The position numbers were made by a program, and so were the translations under genes. The notes beneath the pieces were generated by a model, which was not told the origin of the DNA, ran no database searches, and was given only the letters and a program-made list of their open reading frames with translations. Of a DNA stretch of 64,000 nt, positions 26,338 to 33,910 are shown in pieces. This stretch comes from Rhodothermus bifroesti (GTDB lineage: Bacteria; Bacteroidota; Rhodothermia; Rhodothermales; Rhodothermaceae), in contig NZ_JAGKTL010000003.1 of NCBI RefSeq assembly GCF_017908595.1, forward strand, positions 310,001 to 374,000, read 5' to 3'. How positions within the stretch are numbered: position 1 is the first letter of the stretch; each line of letters begins with the position of its first letter.

Positions 26338-26350
26338 CAGTCATTTTTAA

Positions 26351-26390
26351 AAAATAAGCCGGAGCGCCTGAAAGCGCTCCGGCTTATTTT
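26351..26390. terminator. Bidirectional intrinsic terminator between the esterase and Spy-like genes
   Basis: A perfect 17-base-pair stem (26351-26367 with 26374-26390) has a 6-base loop. Its outer part is A-rich on one side and T-rich on the other, so it works in both directions. The right arm overlaps the stop codon of the Spy-like gene. Confidence 0.88.
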
Positions 26391-27234
26391 ACTGGGCACG
26401 AATCCCCTGCCAGGTGCGCCAAAGGCGGTGGTAGAGCTGCACAATTTCTTGCTGTTCAGGCGTTAGGATAAGCGACCAGCCTGCCCAGCGAAACGGTCCG
26501 GGTTGCAGGGCTTGTGCAGCAAGCTGTTGCTGCTGCTCGGGCGTCAGGCGCAGCACTTCGAGCATAGCCTGACGCTCGGCTGCAAGTTGTTGCCGCTGCT
26601 CTGGCGTCAGCAGCTGTTGCAGACGCGTTTGGTATTGGGTGCGTAGGGTTTGCTGTTGTTGCCAAAAGGCTTGGGCCGAAAGTGTGCCTGCGCGCCACTG
26701 CTGCTCAAGCTGTCGCATGGCATCACGGTGCCGCCGTGCCAGCACGGCCAGCGAATCACGCTGGGCCTCACTAAGGTTCAGCCAGTCTATCATACCGATG
26801 GGCATACCGGCGCAAGGCATAGCTCCATGCCATTGACCCCGGCAAGGACCCATACCGATGGGCATACCGGCGCAAGGCATAGCTCCATGCCATTGACCCC
26901 AGCCGTGGCCTTTACCCCAAAAACGTCCCCTAGGGCGGCCGGGGTGGTTCCGGTTTCGGTATAGGGGAGCTTGCCAGAATTCAGCCTTTTGCGCATCACT
27001 GAGCTGGCGCGCCAGGTCGGCAGCCACATACCAAAAGAAGCCGCCCCGATCGAATCGGCCTGCATGGCGTTCCATAGCTTCCTGCAACGCACGGGCCGTG
27101 GCCTCAGAAAGCTGAAGCCGATCGGCCATCTGGCTTGCCCGCGTGCGCACATCGACCTGGGCTTGGGCCGTTGTGCTCAGGCTTACAGCGAGCACCAGGC
27201 CTATTAGAAACCGGTTTTTCTTTATTTTTCGCAT
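26389..27234 (-). CDS. Periplasmic Spy/CpxP-like LTxxQ-repeat protein with His/Met/Cys-rich insert
   Basis: The protein has 281 residues with a signal peptide (RFLIGLVLAVSLSTTAQA). Five LTxxQ-type motifs occur: LSDAQKAEF, LSEAQRDSL, LTPEQRQQL, LTPEQQQQL and LTPEQQEIV, in Gln/Arg-rich helices. This is the pattern of Spy, CpxP and related periplasmic chaperones or metal sensors. Between the first and second motifs is an unusual insert in which GQWHGAMPCAGMPIGM occurs twice (residues 113-128 and 133-148), preceded by a Gly/His/Trp-rich run. His, Met and Cys spacing there suggests metal binding, perhaps copper; that is inference. A start upstream of 27234 is possible but would lose the signal peptide. 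Confidence 0.75.
   Translation of the reverse strand: MRKIKKNRFLIGLVLAVSLSTTAQAQVDVRTRASQMADRLQLSEATARALQEAMERHAGRFDRGGFFWYVAADLARQLSDAQKAEFWQAPLYRNRNHPGRPRGRFWGKGHGWGQWHGAMPCAGMPIGMGPCRGQWHGAMPCAGMPIGMIDWLNLSEAQRDSLAVLARRHRDAMRQLEQQWRAGTLSAQAFWQQQQTLRTQYQTRLQQLLTPEQRQQLAAERQAMLEVLRLTPEQQQQLAAQALQPGPFRWAGWSLILTPEQQEIVQLYHRLWRTWQGIRAQ
26791..26900 (-). repeat. Tandem in-frame 60-base duplication
   Basis: Fifty bases (26791-26840) are repeated exactly at 26851-26900, giving a 60-base period. The copies encode the same 16-residue His/Met/Cys-rich block in the Spy-like protein. Perfect identity suggests a recent duplication or maintained repeat. Confidence 0.95.
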
Positions 27235-27345
27235 AACGCTGCCCTTAGGATGGTACCCTGAAGTAATCCACAAGGTGGTACGAGCTTCAGAGGGCCGGGT
27301 TGTCACGATTTTGTGGCGAGTTTTCAGCAAAATGCTCCTACGTCT

Positions 27346-27798
27346 ATGGTCGAAACGATCGTTCGTGTTGTCGATGTGTATGCTTACCGTCACAAAGACG
27401 GTATTTTAAAGTTTTTGCTACTCCGACGGGCACCGGGGGTGAGCTATGCCGGCCAGTGGCGCATGATTGGCGGCAAGATTCGGCCAGGTGAGGTCGCCTG
27501 GCAGACGGCATTGCGGGAAGTGCAAGAAGAAACGGGACAGCGACCGCTTCGGCTTTGGGTGGTGCCTTCGCTGAACGCGTTTTACGAGTGGCAGCATGAC
27601 CGGATCAACCTAATTCCGGTTTTTGCCGCTGAGCTGCAAGCGGATCCAGTGCTCGACGATGAGCACGATGCTTTTGCCTGGCTTGGTCTTGAAGAGGCAA
27701 GCGAACGCTTGCTTTGGCCTGAGCAGCGTCGATTGTTGCGTTTGGTGGCCCAAATGTTGCACAACGGTCTGCCACCAGAAATTTTTGTCTCTTTCTGA
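27346..27798 (+). CDS. NUDIX hydrolase
   Basis: This 150-residue protein has a complete Nudix box at residues 43-65: GKIRPGEVAWQTALREVQEETG, fitting GX5EX7REUXEEXGU. The preceding strand FLLLRRAPGVSYAGQWRMIGG is typical. The family cleaves nucleoside diphosphates linked to other groups, and the Nudix box is the Mg-binding catalytic loop. The substrate is not readable; similar proteins act on dihydroneopterin triphosphate or modified dNTPs. ATG 27346 is preferred over an upstream GTG. The 3' end overlaps the proximal box of a promoter-like site for the next gene. Confidence 0.86.
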   Translation: MVETIVRVVDVYAYRHKDGILKFLLLRRAPGVSYAGQWRMIGGKIRPGEVAWQTALREVQEETGQRPLRLWVVPSLNAFYEWQHDRINLIPVFAAELQADPVLDDEHDAFAWLGLEEASERLLWPEQRRLLRLVAQMLHNGLPPEIFVSF

Positions 27799-27814
27799 GG
27801 CGTTTTTAATTTTG
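27784..27814 (+). promoter_or_regulatory. Putative TTTG-N19-TAnnTTTG promoter for the NapA-type gene
   Basis: TTTG (27784-27787) and TAATTTTG (27807-27814) are separated by 19 bases, a full match to the Bacteroidota primary-sigma consensus. It lies about 47 bases before the molybdoenzyme ATG, with its upstream box inside the NUDIX gene. Whether this host uses that consensus is unknown. Confidence 0.4.
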
Positions 27815-27860
27815 TACTGTTCTATTTTCCCTTGAGGTAAAACTGTAATCCTTCCCGGAT

Positions 27861-30131
27861 ATGTCTTCAGGTACGCTAACGCGCCGGGAGCTTTTGCAAC
27901 GGCTGGGCACGCTGGCTGGAGGGGTCATCATCACTGGACCACTTTCTGGCTGCGAAAGCCTATGGAAACGTCAGCCCATCGTTCCTGTCGATCGGTGGCA
28001 CAAAGCTGTATGCCGTTTTTGCGGTACCGGTTGTGGCATTATGGTTGGCGTACAAGGGGGGCGTGTGGTGGATGTTAAAGGCGATGTGTATGCCCACAAC
28101 CGGGGGCGTCTGTGCATTAAGGGCATCTTGAATCGAGAGCTGCTCTACGTGCGCGACCGAGCCCTTTACCCTATGGTCCGCCGCAACGGTCAACTCGAGC
28201 GGGCTTCCTGGGACGAAGCCATGGCGCTGGTGGCTGAGCGTTTTCGGGAAGCCATTGAGCGTTACGGTCCTGATAGTGTGGCCTTCTATGGTAGCGGTCA
28301 GCTTTTCACGGAAGAAAGCTACACCGCCAATAAGCTTTTCAAAGCTGGCATCGGCACCAATAATGTGGACGGCAATCCGCGTTTGTGCATGGCTTCAGCA
28401 GCAGCGGGCTACATCTCGGTTTTTGGTAAAGATGAGCCCATGGGATGCTACGATGACATCGATGCCGCTACCTGCTTTTTTATTACGGGCGCCAATATGG
28501 CCGATTGTCACCCAGTGCTTTGGGAGCGCGTGCTGGATCGCAAGCGAAGTCGCCCAGAAACCGTGCTGATTGTCGTCGATCCGAGGCGCACGCGGACTGC
28601 CCGGCAAGCCGACTATCATTTGCCCATTCTGCCAGCTACCGATGTGGCGCTGTATAATGCGATGATCTATGAATTTATTCGAAATGGCTTTATTGACCAG
28701 GACATGGTCGAAAACTATTTAACCTTTCGGGAAGGTGATGCAGCGCGGACGTTTGAGGACCTAAAACGCCACGTGGCGCACTATGCACCAGCGCGTGTAG
28801 CTCAAGTCTGTGGTGTCGAGGCGCGATTCATCGAGGAAGTAGCCTATCTGTTTGCTGCATCCGAAGCAACTATGTCGTTTTGGACCATGGGGCTAAACCA
28901 GCAGGTCCAGGGAACAGCCGCAAATCGACTGATTCATGCCATGCATCTTCTCACTGGGCACATCGGCAGGCCTGGAGCAACACCCTTTTCGCTTACCGGT
29001 CAACCGAATGCGGGCGGTGGCGTGCGGGATACTGGTGCCTTGGCGCATGCCCTACCTAACGGACGGGTTGTCACCAACCCGCAGCATCGGGCAGAGATGG
29101 AAGATCTCTGGGGGGTACCGCGTGGGCGCATCAGTTCCAAGCCCGGCTACGATGCCGTAGCCATGTTTGAGGCCATGGAGCGGGGAGAACTCAAGTGTGT
29201 GCTGGTTATGGGTACCAATCCTGCTCAGTCTTTACCCAACGTGTCGCGCTACCGGCAAGCCATGGAACGCACTTTTCTCGTGGTTGCCGATGCGGTCTTT
29301 CCAACGGAGACGACGCAGTTTGCCGACGTTTTCTTGCCAGCGGCCATGTGGCTTGAAAAAGGGGGCGTCTACAGCCAGTCGGAGCGGCGCTACCACCTCG
29401 TGCCCAAGCTGGTTGATCCCCCCGGTGAGGCGCGTTCCGACCTAGAAATCTTGGTTGAGCTGGCCGATCGCTTAGGCTATGGGGAACTGATCCAGGCACG
29501 AACGCCTGAAGCCGTTTGGGATGAATGGCGACAGATCTCAGCCCACTCGCCCTACAATTTTGCCGGTATTACCTATGAACGGCTTGAAAAGGAGCGTGGG
29601 CTGCGCTGGCCATGTCCTACTGAAACGCACCCCGGTACCTGCCGCCGCTACGTACCAGGAGAGGATCCGATGGCTAAAGGCCGTCGGCGTTTTGATTTTT
29701 ACGGGCGACCGGATGGGCGTGCCGTAATCTACCTGGAGCACCAACAGCCCCCTAGTGACCCAAGCTCAGAAGCATACCCGCTTACGCTGGTGACAGGACG
29801 CGTCTACGAACACTGGCACACCATGACCCTGACAGGAAAGTTGCCTGAACTGGAAACAATCGAAACGGATTTTCTCGTGGTGCATCCCCGCGATGCACAC
29901 CGCTACAACCTTCAGGACGGCCAGCCCGTGCTTGTCGAAAGTCGGCGGGGGCAGGCCGTACTTCGAGCACGCATAAGCACTGACATTACGCCTGGTGTCG
30001 TTTTCGCACCATTTCACGCACCGCAAGCACTGGTTAATCGCGTAGTCAACGGAAACGTTGATCCGATTTCCAAAGAACCGGCCTACAAGGAGAGCGCTGT
30101 CCGTATTCGGCCAGCAGGAACCCCAAGCTAA
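27861..30131 (+). CDS. NapA-type nitrate reductase, molybdopterin oxidoreductase, Tat-exported
   Basis: The protein has 756 residues. It starts with a twin-arginine signal (TRRELLQ, Arg8-Arg9) followed by a hydrophobic stretch and LSGC (Cys31), a possible lipobox. The 4Fe-4S cluster cysteines are Cys51, Cys54, Cys58 and Cys85 (CRFCGTGCG, RGRLC). The Mo-ligand Cys176 is in GNPRLCMASA, and KDEPMGCYDDI and ANMADCHP are typical of NapA. The length is like monomeric NapA of Desulfovibrio rather than the roughly 830-residue heterodimeric type. It reduces nitrate to nitrite in the periplasm, or possibly another oxyanion. No napB, napD or molybdenum-insertion genes are adjacent; the tetraheme cytochrome follows 1 base later. 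Confidence 0.82.
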   Translation: MSSGTLTRRELLQRLGTLAGGVIITGPLSGCESLWKRQPIVPVDRWHKAVCRFCGTGCGIMVGVQGGRVVDVKGDVYAHNRGRLCIKGILNRELLYVRDRALYPMVRRNGQLERASWDEAMALVAERFREAIERYGPDSVAFYGSGQLFTEESYTANKLFKAGIGTNNVDGNPRLCMASAAAGYISVFGKDEPMGCYDDIDAATCFFITGANMADCHPVLWERVLDRKRSRPETVLIVVDPRRTRTARQADYHLPILPATDVALYNAMIYEFIRNGFIDQDMVENYLTFREGDAARTFEDLKRHVAHYAPARVAQVCGVEARFIEEVAYLFAASEATMSFWTMGLNQQVQGTAANRLIHAMHLLTGHIGRPGATPFSLTGQPNAGGGVRDTGALAHALPNGRVVTNPQHRAEMEDLWGVPRGRISSKPGYDAVAMFEAMERGELKCVLVMGTNPAQSLPNVSRYRQAMERTFLVVADAVFPTETTQFADVFLPAAMWLEKGGVYSQSERRYHLVPKLVDPPGEARSDLEILVELADRLGYGELIQARTPEAVWDEWRQISAHSPYNFAGITYERLEKERGLRWPCPTETHPGTCRRYVPGEDPMAKGRRRFDFYGRPDGRAVIYLEHQQPPSDPSSEAYPLTLVTGRVYEHWHTMTLTGKLPELETIETDFLVVHPRDAHRYNLQDGQPVLVESRRGQAVLRARISTDITPGVVFAPFHAPQALVNRVVNGNVDPISKEPAYKESAVRIRPAGTPS

Positions 30132-30132
30132 A

Positions 30133-30858
30133 ATGATGATGAAACGCCTGCTATTCGCTTGGCTGCTGATGGTGCTAGGATGGCCTGAAGGGGCCTGGGC
30201 CCAAGGGCAATCGCCAGGAATTGCCGCAGCTGAGCTATTCCGCTGGATGGGTATTTTCGCCGCGGTGTTGGGTATCGGATGGCTAGTCCTCAATCATTGG
30301 GTACTACGCAACCGGCTGCCACGGGCTTTCTATCACTGGGCAATGCTTTTGGGGCTGTTTGCCTTACCCGCCCTAGCCCTAATGGGCGCTGTGGAATTTA
30401 TGTTTGAGGAGACCAAGACTGTTGCTTCGTGCAATACGTGCCATGTGATGGCGCCTTTTGTAGAAGATATGCAGGATCCTCATAGTGCTACGCTGGCCGC
30501 GCGGCACTTTCGCAACAAGTGGATTCCAGAAAAGCAGTGCTACGCCTGTCATACGACCTATGGGTTGCACGGCACGCTGGCTGCTAAGCGAGACGGATTT
30601 CGGCACTGGTTGTTGTACGTGACCCGAAGCTGGAATGAGCCTATTCGGTATGCAGGCGCCTTTCCTAATGTGAGCTGTTTGGCGTGCCATGACGGTACAA
30701 GCGCTTTTCAAGGCGTGCCTGCCCATGGTGCGCTCCTTACCGATTTGCGGAGCGATCGTGTGGCATGCACCAGTTGCCATGGCCCACCGCACCCAACACC
30801 CCTCGAACGCTTCCCGTTGCTTTCCTCAGGTTTGTTGCGCCAAGCGACAGTAAAATAG
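30133..30858 (+). CDS. Membrane-anchored tetraheme c-type cytochrome (NapC/NirT-like role)
   Basis: The protein has 241 residues. A signal-like N-terminus (MMMKRLLFAWLLMVLG) is followed by two membrane helices (about 38-57 and 68-90). Four heme-binding CXXCH motifs follow: CNTCH (100-104), CYACH (136-140), CLACH (182-186) and CTSCH (212-216). NapC/NirT/NrfH proteins carry four hemes and pass electrons from quinol to a periplasmic reductase, but they normally have one N-terminal helix; here there are two plus a signal. It lies directly after the NapA-type gene, so it probably hands it electrons. Three ATGs occur in a row at the start; the first is used here. Confidence 0.82.
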   Translation: MMMKRLLFAWLLMVLGWPEGAWAQGQSPGIAAAELFRWMGIFAAVLGIGWLVLNHWVLRNRLPRAFYHWAMLLGLFALPALALMGAVEFMFEETKTVASCNTCHVMAPFVEDMQDPHSATLAARHFRNKWIPEKQCYACHTTYGLHGTLAAKRDGFRHWLLYVTRSWNEPIRYAGAFPNVSCLACHDGTSAFQGVPAHGALLTDLRSDRVACTSCHGPPHPTPLERFPLLSSGLLRQATVK

Positions 30859-30860
30859 CC

Positions 30861-31075
30861 ATGACTATTGAAACAAAAACAGATCGGTTGCTGAGCGCTG
30901 CTATTGTACTAGCTATTACTGGCTTAGTCTGTTTGCTGGCGTTTCTCCTGCGGGGCTTTACAGCCTGGAGTGTAGGGATAGGCATCTTTTTCTAGGTGTA
31001 CCGCTTTTGCTCAGTGCCTTCGTGCTCTACGTCCTTGTGGTCGTTCGCGATTTGCGCCGGCGCGGGGCATTATAA
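30861..31075 (+). CDS. Small two-helix membrane protein with interrupted reading frame
   Basis: From ATG 30861 the frame reads 44 residues with one hydrophobic helix (LLSAAIVLAITGLVCLLAFLLRG) and stops at TAG 30993-30995. Just before the stop is a T5C run. If one base is added there (a -1 shift), the second half continues without a stop to TAA 31073-31075 as LGVPLLLSAFVLYVLVVVRD then LRRRGAL, a second helix with a basic end. Together they form a plausible protein of about 70 residues. Either a sequencing or assembly error, a real mutation, or programmed frameshifting could explain this. It is the third gene of the NapA/tetraheme unit. No family was recognised. Confidence 0.6.
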
Positions 31076-31141
31076 AAGCTGTGGATCAGCTCGGACGGGA
31101 AAAGCGTTCGAGACCCGTTGCGCTGTGGATTGATTTTGCGT

Positions 31142-32944
31142 ATGGGGACGCTTGCCCGGCTGAATTGGTATTTTTGGAAATACCGGCGTCTGTTTGGTCC
31201 CGGTCTCTTGTGCGCTATCGCTTCGGCTTTGTTTGCCATTTTGGCCCCAAGTGTGGTGCGGCAAGCCGTCGATAGCATTCCCCGTTTTGTCGCCTATTAT
31301 CAGGCGGTTGCTGGTACCTCGGCACAGCCTTTGATCTACGGCTATGTGCTTGCTGGACTGCTTTTCTATGGTGTGGTCATTTTAGGGCTTAGCCTGCTTA
31401 GCGGACTGTTTACGTTTTTGATGCGGCAGACGCTGGTGGTTGCTTCACGCCATGTGGAATACGATCTGCGCAATGCGCTCTACGAGCATTTGCAGCAACT
31501 TCCCCCTAGTTTTTACCGGAAATTTTCTACCGGAGATGTGCTCACGCGGGCTACAAGCGACATCGAACAAGTGCGGCGCTACGTAGGACCGGCGGTCATG
31601 TACGCCGCGCGAGCCCTGGTGCTCATGGTCACGGCCATTACAGCTATGATTTTAATTTCGCCTGAGCTGACGCTCTATACCCTTTTGCCTATGCCACTGC
31701 TGGCCGTGGGGGTCTTCTGGGTGGCACGCTTGGTGCATGAACGCAGCGATGCTTTGCAGGCGCAATATGCGCGCTTAACCAGCCGCGTCCAGGAAGCGTT
31801 CAGCGGCATTCGGGTGCTTAAAGCGTACGTGCGTGAAGCAGCTGAGGCGCGGGCGTTTGAGGCAGAAAGCGAAACTTACCGGCGTCGCATGCTTGAACTG
31901 GCCCGTGTTGATGCTTTCTGGTCGCCCATTTTTTTGCTGCTCACCGGCCTTTCGACGATCCTGGTGGTTTGGAAAGGGGGACAGCTCGTTATGGCCGGCA
32001 CCATAACGATTGGCAACATTGCTGAATTTATTATCTATGTGGCTCTGATGACGTGGCCGGTAGCCTCTGTGGGCTTTGTGCTTTCGATGATCCAGCGGGC
32101 TTCGGCCTCTATGGCGCGCCTGAGCGAGATTTTCGATACGGTACCTGAGATTCGAGACGATCCGGCATGGACTGACCCCAAAATCCGACATTTGGAAGGC
32201 CGCGTTGCTTTTCATCACGTGTACTTCCGCTATGAAACGAGCGGTCCTTGGGTGCTTCAAGACATCAGCTTTGAGGTGCCTGCAGGCAGCGTGTTAGGTA
32301 TTGTAGGGCGGACCGGTGCCGGTAAGACAACGCTGGTGGAGCTCATCCCGCGCTTGATCGAGCCAACGCAAGGCGTGGTGATGATTGACGGCCACGACGT
32401 GCGGCGCATTCCACTTGAGGTGCTGCGTCGCTCGATTGGGTATGCACCCCAGGATGTGTTTCTTTTTAGCGATACCATTGCAGCTAACATCGCTTTCGGT
32501 GAACTCGAGGCGGATCCTACGCGCATCGAGGAGGCTGCCCATGAGGCCGATTTGCTAGAGAACGTGCAGCGCTTTCCACGGGGATTTGAAACCTTCGTCG
32601 GTGAGCGGGGGATAACGCTCTCTGGTGGGCAGAAGCAGCGCACGGCTATGGCCCGAGCGCTCATTCGACGCCCCCGCATTTTAATTCTCGACGATGCACT
32701 CTCCGCTGTGGATACAGAGACGGAACGTCGGATTCTCGCGCAGCTTCGGCGGCACTATGGGAAGCGTACAATCATCATCGTCAGTCACCGCATTTCGGCC
32801 GTTCAGGAAGCCGATTTGATTCTGGTGCTTGATGAAGGCCGCGTTGTCGAGCGCGGCACGCACGCCGAGCTGCTGCGCCAAGACGGCCTGTACGCCCAGC
32901 TGTATCGCCAGCAGCTGCTAGAAGAAGAACTCAAACACTTGTAG
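31142..32944 (+). CDS. ABC exporter half-transporter, degenerate Walker B subunit
   Basis: The protein has 600 residues from ATG 31142; an upstream TTG is weaker. It has six membrane helices, then an ATPase domain with Walker A GRTGAGKTT, signature LSGGQ and Walker B ILILDDALSAVD. The catalytic Glu after Walker B is replaced by Asp, while the signature is canonical. With the ABC subunit encoded from 33880 it forms the expected pattern of heterodimeric exporters such as TM287/288 or BmrCD: one degenerate and one active ATP site. Likely substrates are lipids or drugs, but this is inference. Only RNase Z separates the two subunit genes. Confidence 0.88.
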   Translation: MGTLARLNWYFWKYRRLFGPGLLCAIASALFAILAPSVVRQAVDSIPRFVAYYQAVAGTSAQPLIYGYVLAGLLFYGVVILGLSLLSGLFTFLMRQTLVVASRHVEYDLRNALYEHLQQLPPSFYRKFSTGDVLTRATSDIEQVRRYVGPAVMYAARALVLMVTAITAMILISPELTLYTLLPMPLLAVGVFWVARLVHERSDALQAQYARLTSRVQEAFSGIRVLKAYVREAAEARAFEAESETYRRRMLELARVDAFWSPIFLLLTGLSTILVVWKGGQLVMAGTITIGNIAEFIIYVALMTWPVASVGFVLSMIQRASASMARLSEIFDTVPEIRDDPAWTDPKIRHLEGRVAFHHVYFRYETSGPWVLQDISFEVPAGSVLGIVGRTGAGKTTLVELIPRLIEPTQGVVMIDGHDVRRIPLEVLRRSIGYAPQDVFLFSDTIAANIAFGELEADPTRIEEAAHEADLLENVQRFPRGFETFVGERGITLSGGQKQRTAMARALIRRPRILILDDALSAVDTETERRILAQLRRHYGKRTIIIVSHRISAVQEADLILVLDEGRVVERGTHAELLRQDGLYAQLYRQQLLEEELKHL

Positions 32945-32953
32945 AGGTCGGTT

Positions 32954-33910
32954 GTGGAGCTGTTTATCATTCCTTTAGGTACAGCTTCGGCCATCCCAAC
33001 ACGCACGCGCGCATTGTCGTCGGTTGCGCTCGAGCGCGCTGGACGCCTGCTGCTGTTTGATTGCGGCGAAGGCACGCAGTACCGGCTCATGGCTGCTGGC
33101 CTAAAACCCTCCCGCCTAGAAGCTGTACTGATCACCCATTTTCATGGCGACCATTTTTATGGGCTGTTTGGGCTCCTTGCCACGCTCAGCATGATTAACC
33201 GAAAGCAACCGCTCGTCGTGGTGGGACCCCAAGGCCTTGCGCAAACTGTAGACCAACTTCCAGGACTTACGCCTACCGAGCGAAGCTATCCCATTCAATA
33301 CATAGAGCTATGTGAAGGCTTTGAGCAGCAGGTGGTACTGGAGACAACCGACTATAGGGTGATTGCAAGACCGCTCGAGCATCGAACGTTTACCATAGGC
33401 TACCGCTTTGAGGAGAAGCCGCGGCCCGGACGCCTTAACGCTGCGCGCGCTGCAGCGCTTGGCGTGACCGACTATGCCCAGCTGCGCGCGCTTAAGGAAG
33501 GACGCCCAGTGCAAGTGGGCAAGCGGTGGATTACTCCAGAAACAGTGCTTTCACCCCCCATCCCTGGACGCACCTTTGCTTACGTGGCCGATACGCGACC
33601 CTGTGAGGCCGGAATACGTCTAGCAGAAGGCGTGGACCTACTTTATCACGAGGCCACGTTTTGCCAGGCGCAGCACCGACTGGCTGTGGAGCGCGGGCAT
33701 AGCACAGCCCGCGAAGCCGCTGAGGTCGCGCTGCAGGCTGGCGCACGCCGACTGCTTCTAGGGCATTTTAGCGCTCGCTATGAAGATCCAATGCCCCTTG
33801 TTGAAGAAGCCCGAAGCATTTTCCCCGAAACCGAGGCCGCCGAAGAACTCAAGCGGTATGCAATCGCGAAAGATTTGCCGTGGATGATCAAAGCACACGC
33901 GACAACGTAG
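32954..33910 (+). CDS. rnz: Ribonuclease Z
   Basis: The protein has 318 residues, usual for the short bacterial tRNase Z. GTG 32954 is the start, since FIIPLGTASAIPTRTR is the family N-terminus. The metallo-beta-lactamase motif THFHGDH is at residues 61-67, and other metal ligands lie in EHR, VADTR and LLLGHFSARY. It cuts the 3' trailer from tRNA precursors, which fits the missing CCA in the tmRNA gene. The 3' end overlaps the second ABC gene by 31 bases, so the three genes from 31142 to 35679 are probably one operon. Confidence 0.93.
   Translation: MELFIIPLGTASAIPTRTRALSSVALERAGRLLLFDCGEGTQYRLMAAGLKPSRLEAVLITHFHGDHFYGLFGLLATLSMINRKQPLVVVGPQGLAQTVDQLPGLTPTERSYPIQYIELCEGFEQQVVLETTDYRVIARPLEHRTFTIGYRFEEKPRPGRLNAARAAALGVTDYAQLRALKEGRPVQVGKRWITPETVLSPPIPGRTFAYVADTRPCEAGIRLAEGVDLLYHEATFCQAQHRLAVERGHSTAREAAEVALQAGARRLLLGHFSARYEDPMPLVEEARSIFPETEAAEELKRYAIAKDLPWMIKAHATT

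Noticed and set aside
26791-26900. CRISPR-like repeat
   Set aside because: Only two in-frame copies with a 10-base difference between them, inside a coding gene; it is a tandem duplication, not an array.
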